Positions 28,101-40,100 of a DNA stretch of 64,000 nt are shown piece by piece. This DNA is from Ophioderma brevispina (Eukaryota > Echinodermata > Ophiuroidea > Amphilepidida > Ophiodermatidae), in NCBI GenBank assembly GCA_023653785.1, contig JAMKCH010057147.1, positions 87,520 to 151,519 on the forward strand. Direction: 5' to 3'. The position numbers and the translations under genes were made by a program. The stretch's first letter is position 1. Each line of letters opens with the position of its first letter. Below the pieces are notes generated by a model that saw only the letters and a program-made list of their open reading frames with translations, was not told the DNA's origin and ran no database searches.

Positions 28101-31100
28101 ACCATGGAAATTCTTTTGGGTTTGATCGGTTGGAAGGCTTGGTGTTGCAGTAGGAAGCTGGTCTGGTCTGAAGGGCATATCTGTGTTTGGTGTTGGTTCT
28201 AAGTGTACTCCAGTCTGTTCTGAAGAACCAGAAATGGGTGTAGGTTGGATATTGTCTGATATAGATGCCTTGTCAGGTGCATGACTTGAAGGAGGCACAG
28301 GGTCCTCAAGATCTTCCAATAAAATGGTTGTTCCATCAATGACCTCAAATGCTGGACTTGCTTCAACTTCTTGTTGATACTGCGGGGTTGGCATATTGCC
28401 CTTAAATACACTGTTAAGCATTTCTGAGGAATCGGGTTGGCCATCTTCAGTACTTGCTCTATGGTTTACATCAGCTTCTATATTAACACCACTCTTATGA
28501 CTAGATACATTTATATCAGGTTTGTTTACCTCAGGGTTTTCCATGTTATCTACTTGGTCTGCATTATCTACATCGAGATTTGCATCAGGACCATCACCTT
28601 CTTCAACAACATGATCATCACTGTTACTATCTTCAGGCGGTTCCCCATCCTCTTCATGATCACCTCCTCCGCCATCTCTATCTCCATCTCCATATGCAGC
28701 ATCAGCAGTATCTTCCATACTATTGTCATTTTCCTGTCCAGAGTCAGTCTGATCTTGCTGCTGACTAGAGGATCCATGGGGATCTTCGATGTCGCCTTGG
28801 CCGTCATGTGTCCCATGGCTGCCAGGGGTGTCAGATTTGATAGGCCCATCATGGGTTGGGGCTTCATTTATGGACTCTACAGGAGCACCTCCAGCAGAAT
28901 GCTCATCAGACATCTGTTCTGGAACTTCTTCCTCAGTTGTAGCCTTTGGGAATTGCTGAGGATCAGAGTCAACTGCAGGTTCAGTGTCATCAGAGTTGGT
29001 TGGATCTGAAATGAACAATATTCCCATTAATATTTCAATTATAATGCAAATAAACCAAACAACATTAGCTAACATGAAAATTGTTGATTGCAGCATCTGT
29101 AAACATGGGAAGAGTTGCTTCTTATTCAATGCAACAAACACAACAATTTGAAGTAGTCCAAAAAGTCAATAACCCAATAATTCTATGTAGGTGATTGTCA
29201 ATTCTCGCTTCACTAGATGAAAATGTCAGGTCTTTGATTTGAGTGCACCATCAGGACCTGTAATCCTGTTGTCTATGCTCTGGTATAAATTGTGCATACC
29301 ATATTTTCTGTAATAAACACCACCCCCCAATAAATGCCACTATATTTTTTTTACCCAATATTCCTAAAAATACCATAGATTATGCCATGCATGCACATAT
29401 ACACTGATAATTACCAATTGTTATTGCAAAATTGCAGGCATATTTGCTGGCCTTTAATTTGGCTATTGTGTGCACAATTCGCAGATTATGTTGTCAAGTA
29501 TAGATACCTTTGACATATGTAGATTCTTGTAGAAACAACATATTGTGTATCCAAAATGTGTTAAATAGACTCTTTTAGTGGGAAGGTTTGCTATTTTCAT
29601 ACAGCTTGGGATACAGCAATTGTAGATGTTGTTGACCAGTAACCATGACCAGCATCTCTTCAGGAATGGAAGAATGGAATATTGCTAAAACATAACAACT
29701 CTTCTAGTATGTTTCTAAAGTCTGTAAACATAAGGAACCACTTTTCACTAACAATTACAGCAATCCACCAGAATTACATGTATTGGGCAGGGTCACATAT
29801 TAGTAAGGTGAAGCTGTGACAGTGCGTGTTAGTTAAACCAAAGTTTTAAATCCGGTTTTGTCCCCGCTAATGGGGGTGGCCAGATACACCTCACACTCAG
29901 CAATACTGCTGTGTGAGGATTTATTGGAGCAAAAAGATAATTGACCAGATGCCCTTCCTGACGTCAATCCACAGTTTTCGGCGGTGGGCCTAGCCTTTGG
30001 GCAACCATGCCCACCATGCAAGGCAGCATGTGCTGGATGGCAGCCATTAGCTCTCCAGAGCTGACACCAGGGTAACCAGCTACCCTCCTCATCAGATTTC
30101 CTTAGAAACCCAATGGGGGTGACGGTATACCCGCCGACACTCTGCCCTGGGACAGGTAGTACTGGTTACCAGGATACCAGTAGCGGGCCCTCATAGGAAA
30201 CCTGACCTGCGACAATACCGCCTTTTCAAACTTGAGGATGCCACAACAGAGATTCTGACTTAGGCAACTAACTGCTCAATCTTTTCAGTTCATGAAATGG
30301 TACATTTTAGATGTGTGTTTGCTTGCCAATGTATCTGCATACCGTATTAAAAATTATGAAATCAATATGGGTGAGGCTCTACTGGTTGAGCAAGATTATA
30401 ACATTAATTATTACTTCTTTGATCTAGACTTTGTTGAAAGCAGATGTACTTACCTTCAACACCTTCATTCTCAGATGTTTCTGAAGCTGCCTCATCACCT
30501 ACAAAATGAAACAATACATTATGTTAATACGAACATTAAAAATCTGCTTGAAAATCTATGCATACACATCTGTCATGGGGACTAAAACACTTCACAATTC
30601 CACCTCCCCTTTCATGTGGGTAAATTATTGTCTTAGTTATCTATCTATTTATTATCAAACAAATGGCAAACAATACAAGATCACTTCTGGATGATAATAT
30701 ACAACATGCATTGAGATGGAAGCATGCATTTGAAGGTTGTGTTGTGAATGGTTCATCCATGCAATACGGTGAGTGATTAGAAAGTACAAGTTAATGAGCA
30801 TGTGCAATGCAAGTGGACATGAATCTGAGCAGTACGCATAACAATCAGGGCTCCTATATGTAGTTGTTACACTGACAATACTTTCACCTATCAAAAGATA
30901 ATAAATTAATTTTAAAGTAAGTCTTTGCTTTTTTATTTTTTGACAATTTTTAAGAAAAAAAATTCTAAGCCTTGGGGGTATCTATGCATGTGTATGCATA
31001 CACTTACAACATGACAAATTTACAAATTTAACCAGATTCAGCTGAACGTTATCTTTTCGTCCTGTGCCACCACTTCTTAGCGTACCCACAAGTCATTTTG

Positions 31101-34100
31101 GCAATGGCTTTATGGTGGTGTCAGGATTTATTCAACTGAGTAAGCTAATCCGGGCCACGCGTATCCATGATACGGACGCTCCTAACATGGCCCACTAAAA
31201 TCACATAATACTCGCAAGTGAAAACATAAGTATACAGCTGAACAGCATGTTATAATGCATGCATACATGCTTACTGTAACAATCATTCAATAAATAAATC
31301 AACAACACTTCCTTCAGCTCTAAATCCATACATCAGTCTACGTGTCAGTCCAGTACATTCTACCACAGATCTTGGCCAAAAATGCAAAGTCGTCTTACTG
31401 GCACATGCAAAACATTATAAACAGAGGTATAAACCACAGGAGTGTCCCGATCAGGCAAATATACACATACAGGTAAACTTGGGGAAAGTGACAGTCTAGC
31501 AAATTATTTCTCTGAGTTTACCAAAGATTGAGCTCAGCCAAGAGTAAAGAGCAGACAACCAAGAATAAAGAGTTGAAAGGAAGTTCTCTGTTGGGATCAG
31601 ACATGTAACAGAAAAACAGAACAGAATATGTGTACCATTCTTTTGAAAGAAGTTCTTTGAAAGGCATTCCTGAATAATGTTTATCAAGCGAAAACTGAGG
31701 CATACAGTTTTTACCATCTTGATAAGAAATGACTTGCACATTACAAATATTCTTTGTTATGTGCAGTCTCAGTGTAGTAGCAATAATAAATAATGGATTT
31801 TGTCTTAAAGGGGATGATTCAATTTAATTTTATAGTTTTAAGTTTTCATCTTGATTGAAAGACCTTGCCCCCAAAAACCCCATCTGTAAATTTTAATGCA
31901 GACATTTTATTCTGCTTTGATGTGAGATTTAAAATTGTGATTTTGTAAGCCCCATAGGGTACTGTGTCAAATTTACAATGTATATTGCTCAACCAAAATA
32001 ACACAGTTTCACTCATAACATCCAAATAAAACATCCTTCAGCCCGAAAATATCCAGGGGTAAATGAAAAAAATAGTAACTTTCTTTGATACCAAAATTTG
32101 GACCACTTCCAGTAAAATTTGGGGTTCTGAGGATGAGGCTATTAGCAATCGGGCCATGGATATGTTCAGATGGTCAAAGATTGATTTTTTGAAATTCATT
32201 TTGGCTACTGCATGCTATCAACATACTCAGAAAATGGGTAGCTTGTAAGTTAAATAAATTTTTGTAGTCACTTTTGAAAATTAAGATAAATACAAGTTAA
32301 TATATGGTAGTTTCACCACAAAATTAAGTACTGATACTTTAAGAAATATTCTCATTATGACTTATCAATTCTGATTTTAGAGTTACTAGTAGTTTATATC
32401 CTTGCTGTATGAGAAACCATAGAGTAATATTAGATGAATTTCATACAAGAGAATTGGAGATCCCTTACCACCATGTGGAAATTGCTGTGCAAGGTAGGGG
32501 AACAGGCTCAAAGGGTGAACAAAACTTTTCATCACCACCTTGGATTTTGGGAGGTCCTGTCCCATTTATACTGTGATCTTTGTCATCCTCGTCTCCAGAT
32601 TTTTCATGAAGCAACTGAACTATGAAGTCATCCACAGCAGCTGAAGTCAAGTCGCTGTTTGGATAAGCAAGCCTTTCAAATGGACGTGGACTGAGACATA
32701 GTTTATTGGTGGGAGGTAGCGTCACCGTTGTCCATTTCTCAACATTCAATGTGGCATGGGCTTTCATGTTTGACATTGTTTGTGGGGCTATGGTACTGAC
32801 ATGTGTAGATGTTTGTGTTAGTGATACATGTGATGGTGTCACCTGTTCAATATTTGGATTTTGGATTGCTCTTAGGTACAACTTATTTAAGCAATGCTGC
32901 AACAGAAAATCAGCAGAGTATTTAATATTCAAAAAGCTGTATCTATCAGACAATTTACATTTATAAAATTGGGTGTGATGAACATCTTTCTGTTCATCAC
33001 TTGCGCCTGTAGTTGCTATTGACAGATGATTACTATTTTCTGACCACATCTGGAAATATATATGCCTTGAGGACAACAAGCAAACTGCATCTTTTTCTTC
33101 CTCAAACTCCAAGTTATAAAATATATCAAGTGGACACACATCACCATCTCTTTCAATGCTGACACTTTGCATGTGTGTTTCTTCAAATACTGGTGCTTGA
33201 CATTGCAGCTGGAATCTCTGGGCATGGAAGAACTTTTCAAATGGAGGCCAGTGGGACTTCCCAAATTCTGATACTATGTGGTCAGCAGATTCCATATCTG
33301 CAAGGCAAAACTGCATAATCCACTGCTGAAATGGATGGTCTGGCTGTGAACAAATGGTGTCCTCTTCTTGCGCATCAATAGTAGACTCACTATCTCTTAC
33401 CACAAACGTTTCACATTGCACCTCAAATTTGTTCTTCCAAAAAGCATAAGGCTGCCAACACCTATCTGCATTACAGTAAGTATTATGCCTATCAGTAATG
33501 CTACCTGTGTCTTGCACACTGCAAGTTTGTTCATAACTTTCTTTGTAGAGCTCAGACAGCTTTAGAAAAGGTTCATAACATTCTGCTGTATTGAATGACA
33601 CACACAAATTATCAAGCCAATAGGGCAGATCTTGTGATGACTTGGCAGGACATGTGAACTGAGATTGCTGCCACTCATCAAGCATGGCTAAGAAGGAATG
33701 CTGGCACACATTCTTGTCCTGAACTGCAATATCCAAATATTCCACATGTGAGTCGGTTCTACTAGGCCAGGTTCATTCATCATACCCACAAGAGTTGGCC
33801 ATGTAACTGCCTGGCAAAAATTCTCAATTGGATTTTGTTTAGCTATAGAGGAACATGTGTGTTTACTACATACTGGTCTAGGTGACAAGTTGAAGCTCTC
33901 CACATGGCGAACTTGGTTCTGTACTCCAAACAAGTCCATCCAACTTGCAGAAAAGAATTTCACTGAACCTGGCAAAACAGGTTTTCTGATTCTTTTCTTT
34001 CTTAGTGCACATGTAAGGTGGTTAATTCCAACCAGTTCAGCAAAATCCACGACCTCAGAACGTTGCGACATAACATGCATTGATGGATAAGATCTAAGTC

Positions 34101-37100
34101 GACTAACCTCACAAGGGCACATTGATTCTTGTAGTCCAAAGACTTCTTTCCACCTAATATTTAAACAGTATTTTTTGACCTGCATGGATTGCTCCTGTAT
34201 GTTAGATGGAAGCTCATTTATACCACACTGTCTCTCCTGAAAATATGATTCAGACCAAGCTTTAGCTTTGCACCTTTGAAGTTCAAATGCAGCCTTTTCA
34301 GAAATGTTTGACAATTGACAGATCTGTTCCTTAGAAGTAACCAACTGATACCAAACTCTAGGTTTGCACCCGTATATCTTGACAACTTTTCTTAATGAAA
34401 CTTGGCTCATAAAGGGCTTAAGGTATCCCAATTCGAACCAATATAAAGCATGGCACTTTAGAGATGCAGAATCCATTTGCCTTTTCAGTGGACAAACTGT
34501 TGATTCTGTATGTCCAAATTCAAACCAAGATAACCGATGACACTTTTCATGTATTGCACCTGTTTGTGTCTTCAATGGACAAACCAATGGCTTAAAATGT
34601 CTCAAATCATACCAAGCTAAAACTTGGGACTTTTGAGGTGCTGTAATGATTTGCCTCCCCAATGGACAAACTTCTGGCTTAGGGTGTCTTATTTCAAACC
34701 ATGATAAAGCATGACATTTCTGAGGTGCTGTAGTTACTGGCTTTTCCAATGGACAAGTCGATGGCTTAGAATGTTGTATTTTAAACCAAGATAAAGCAGG
34801 CACTTCTTTGGTGGTATAGGCATTGGCTTCTTCAATAGACAAGTCGATGGCTTTGGATGTTGTATTTTAATCCAAGATAAAGCATGACACTTCTTTGGTG
34901 TTGTAGGAATAGGCTTCTCTGACAAACAAGTCAATGGTTTAGGATGTCTCATTTCAAACCAAGATAAAGCACTGCACTTCTTTGGTGGTGTAGGCATTGG
35001 CTTCTCTGATGGACAAGTCGATGGTTTAGGATGTCTCATTTCAAACCAAGATAAAGCATGACACTTCTTTGGTGTTGTAGGCATTGGCTTCTCTGACAAA
35101 CAAGTCAATGGTTTAGGATGTCTCATTTCAAACCAAGATAAAGCACTGCACTTCTTTGGTGGTGTAGGAATAGGCTTCTCCAATGGACAAGTCGATGGCT
35201 TACGATGTCTCATTTCAAACCAAGATAAAGCATGACACTTCCTTGGTGTTGTAGGCATTGACTTCTCTGATGGACAAGTCGATGGTTTAGGATGTCTCAT
35301 TTCAAACCAAGATAAAGCATTGTACTTCTTTGGTGGTGTAGGCATTGGCTTCTCTGATGGACAAGTCGATGGTTTAGGATGTCTCATTTCAAACCAAGAT
35401 AAAGCATGACACTTCTTTGGTGTGTAGGCATTGACTTCTCCAAAGGACAAGCTGATGGCTTTGGATGTCTCATTTCAAACCAATATAAAGCATGGCACTT
35501 CTTTGGTGGTATAGGCATTGGCTTCTTCAATTGACAAGTCGATGGCTTAGAATGTTGTATTTTAAACCAAGATAAAGCATGACACTTCTTTGGTGTTGTA
35601 GGCATTGACTTCTCTGATGGACAAGTCAATGGTTTAGGATGTCTCATTTCAAACCAAGATAAAGCACTGCACTTCTTTGGTGTTGTAGGCATTGGCTTCT
35701 CCAATGGACAAGTTGATGGCTTAGGATGTCTCATTTCAAACCAAGATAAAGCATGGCACTTCTTTGGTGGTGTAGGCATTGGCTTCTTCAATTGACAAGT
35801 CGATGGCTTAGAATGTTGTATTTTAAACCAAGATAAAGCATGACACTTCTTTGGTGTTGTAGGCATTGACTTCTCTGATGGACAAGTCAATGGTTTAGGA
35901 TGTCTCATTTCAAACCAAGATAAAGCACTGCACTTCTTTGGTGTTGTAGGCATTGGCTTCTCCAATGGACAAGTCGATGGCTTAGGATGTCTCATTTCAA
36001 ACCAAGATAAAGCATGGCACTTCTTTGGTGGTGTAGGCATTGGCTTCTTGATGGACAAGTTGATGGTTTTGGATGTTGTATTTTAAACCAAGATAAAGCA
36101 TGGCACTTCTTTGGTGGTGTAGGCATTGGCTTCTCCAAAGGACAAGTCGATGGCTTAGGATGTCTCATTTCAAACCAAGATAAAGCATGGCACTTCTCAC
36201 TTCTTTGGTGGTGGTGTAGGCATTAGCTTCTCTAACTTGGACAAGTTGGTGGCTTTGGATGTCTCATTTCAAACCAATATAAAGCTGGCACTTCTTTTGT
36301 GGTGTAGGCATTGACTTCTCCCAAAGGACAAGCTGATGGCTTAGGATGTCTCATTTCAAACCAAGAAAAAGCAAACCTTCTTGGGTTGTAGCATTGACTT
36401 CTTCCAATGACAGTCGATGGCTTAATGTCTCATTCGAACCAGAGAGAGCATGGCCCTTCTTGTGGTGTAGAAATAGGCTGCTCCAATGGAGAAGTCGATG
36501 GTTTAGGATATCTCATTTCAAACCAAGATAAAGCACGCACTCTTTGGTGATGTATGCATAAGGCTTCTCCAATTTACAATCAGAGCTTAGGATGCGCAAT
36601 TTCAAATGCCAAGACCAAGGCATGGCACTTCAGAGGTGTCATAGCCACTTGTCTCTTTGCTGCTGCTGAGTATTGGTCCCAATTCAAACCAAGATAAAGC
36701 TGAACACTTCTTTGGTGGTGTAGGCATTGGCTTCTCCAATGGACAAGTCAATGGCTTAGGATGTCTCATTTCAAAACAAGAGACGAGCATGGCACTCTTC
36801 TTTGGTGGTGTAGGCATTGGCTTCTTCAATGGACAAGTTAGTGGCTTTGGATGTCTCATTTCAAACCAAAGAATAAAGCATGACACTTCTTTTGTGGTGT
36901 AGCATGTCTTCTCCGATGGACAAGTCGATGGCTTAGGATGTCCCTTTCAACCAAGATAAAGCATGGCACTTCTTTGGTGGTGTAAAGGCATGGCTCTCCA
37001 ATGGACAAGGCAGTGGCCCCTAGAATGTCTCACTTCAAACCAAGATAAATACAGCAGGCATTTCCCTTTGGTGGTGCAAATAGGCTTCTCCAATGGACAA

Positions 37101-40100
37101 GTTGATGGCTTGGAGGTCATCATTTCAAACAAGATATAAAGTCTGGCACTTCTTTTGTGGTGTAGCATTGGCTTTTCTCCAATGGACAATCGATAGCTTG
37201 GATGTATCATTTTGAACCAATAGAGAGCATGCACTCTCTTTGGTGGTGTAGGCATTGGCTTCTCCAATGGACAAGTCGATGGCTTAGAATGTCTCATTTC
37301 AACCAAGATAAAGCATAACACTTCTTTGGTGGTGTTAGCATTGGTATCTTCATGGACAAGTCGTGTCTTAGGATGTTTTCTTTCAACCAAGATAAAGCAT
37401 GGCACTTCTTTTGTGGTCTAGGCCTTGGCTTCTTCTTCTTGATGACTGTCGATGGCTTAGGATGTCTCATTTCAACCAAGATACAGCATGGCACTTCTTT
37501 TGTGGTGTAGGCATTGGCTTCTCCAATGGAACGTCAGTGGCTTAGGATGTCTCACTTCAAACCAAGATAAAGCAGGGCATTTCTTTGGTGGTGTAGGATA
37601 GCTTCTGCTTCTCCAATGGACAAATGGATGGCTTTTGGATTCTGTTTCAAACAAGATAAAGCATGGCACTTCTTTGGTGGTGTAGGCATTGGCTTCTCCA
37701 ATGGACAAGTCGATAGCTTAGGATGTATCATTTTGAACCAATAGAGAGCATGGCATTCTTTGGTGGTGTAGGCATTGGCTTCTTCTCCAATGGACATTCT
37801 ATGCTTAGGATTTCTCATTTCAACCCCAGATAAAGCATAACACTCTGTCTTTGTCGTGTAGCATTGGCATCTTCTTCATCTCAATGACAAGTCAGTGGCT
37901 TAGGATGTTTCATTTCAAACCAAGATACAGGCATGGCACTTCTTTGGTGGTGTAGGCATTGGCTTCTCTGATGACTAGTCGATGCTTAGGTGTTTTTCTC
38001 ATTTCAAACCATATTAAGCATGACACTTCCTTTGGTGGTGTAAGCATTGGGTTCTCTGATGGGCAACTCGATGGCTTAGGATTGGTCTATTTTCAAACCA
38101 GAACAAAGATAGCATTTTTGAGGGCCACAGCCATTTCCTCTTCAATGGACAAAAATAAAGACCGTAGGAATGTTGATTTCAAACCAAGATAAAGGATGAC
38201 ACCTCTGCGGTGGCTATAGTCATTTGCTTTCAATGGACAAATCAATGGAGAAACTGCCGGCTTAGGATATTTCCATTCAACCAAGGTAATGCTTGAACAT
38301 TTTTGGGATGTGCAAGATTGTTGCCTATTCACTTGACAAAACATGGGCTTAAACCCTCCCAATTTCAAACCCAGGATAAAGCAACTGGCCACTTTTGAGG
38401 TCTTGAAGCGCTTTGCCTTTTCAGTGGAAAAAAACCGCTGGATTGGGATTTCTCTTTTCAAACCAAGATAAAGCATGGCACTTCAGAGGTTGTGTAGTCA
38501 GTTGCCTCTTTAAAGGACAAACCAAAGGTTTAGGATGGCCCAATTCATACCAATGTAAAGCATGGCACTTTCGAGATGCTGTAGTCATTTGGCTCTTCAA
38601 TGGACAAGTGGATGGCTTACGATGTTTCATTTCAAACCAAGACAAAGCATGGCACTTCTGAGTCTGCAATGGCATGTCCATTTCCCTCTTCACAGGACAA
38701 ACTGCTGGCTGAGGTTGTCTTATTTCAAACCAAGATAAAGGATGACACTTCTGAAGTGTTGCAGCCATTTGCCTCTTCAATGTACAAACCAATGGCTTAA
38801 AATGTCCCAATTTAAACCAAGCTAAAGCATGGCATTTTTGAGATGTACTCATTTGCCTCTCCAATGAACAACCTTCCGGTTTAGGTTGTCTCATTTCAAA
38901 CCACCGTAAAACATGGCACTTTTGAGGTGCTGTAGTTATTGGAATTTCCAATCGACAAGTCAATGGCTTAAAATGTCCCAATTCAAACCAAGCTAAGGCA
39001 TGGCACTTTTGCGATGTAGTCATTTGCCTCTCTAATGAACAAACTTCTGGCTTAGGATGTCTCATTTCAAACCATGATAAAACATGGCACCGCTGAGATG
39101 CTCTTGTATTGTGTCTCGCTAAAGTTGATGGGATAAACCACAAGTCAGTGTAGCACTCAGACAGCTGAGTTGAAGTTTGCTGGGGCTGCTTGGGGTTGTT
39201 CAACAAATCAGTCCCAGATTTCACAGCCTTGCTCTTAAAATTGCCCAATTCAAACCAACACTGAGCTTGGCATTTTGGTAGTACCTTAACTACACTTTCA
39301 ACTGGTCTTTTCCAAAGAGTAACTTCAAACCACTGTGGCACAATGCAATGTTGTTCAAATTGAGCAGATTTTTTCATTAGCTTTTTGCACAGTGGGGAAA
39401 TCCTTTGCTCAAGTTCATACCACATTTTAGCTGAACACACCTCTGGTCTCTGTGCAAATTTGTGAAACAATCCCTTAACTGGACAGATTGCTTCCTGCAA
39501 CTGTGCGGACTCAAACCACTGCAAACTTGGACATGTTGATAGTCTACCGGCTAGGTCCAAATCATTTGATGTTGACCACATTTTGCTTTTACTATGATTT
39601 GAGTTAATGAGTTGGCATTTAGACTCAACCACAGATCGTGCTATTGTATTATTTATCCAGTGCTGTCCATAATGTTCACTTTCACCACAAGCACTTTCCT
39701 TTTGCCCACTATCACCATCATGCAGTGACTTCACCACAGTTCCAATACTTTTCACCATCCCCTTTACCAAACACACATTGTCCATCCTAGGCAGTACACC
39801 AAATGGATTGTCACTCACACATGCACCATTATCATGCCCCACCCCATTGTTAGTTTTTCCCACCACCACACTGTTAGTCATGTGAGAATGTTTGGTATCA
39901 AACACACCACAGTAATCAATATTCCAACCAGACAGGATTAGTATTGGATGAATACATTTGATCCCACAGCAACCATTTTCATCCAAACATGGAGTCGTCA
40001 GTATGGTTTCAGTGTTTGACTGAAGTATATGACAACCTGTTCCACTTTTCACAAGTGCCTGCCAAGCTTCAGCTTGATATTCTCCAGTACTTACTTTTTT

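Noticed and set aside
34350..39090. CRISPR-like or satellite interpretation of the 87-bp array
   Set aside because: There are no spacers, it is eukaryotic, and the repeat is translated with conserved Cys/Trp positions even where the DNA has diverged.
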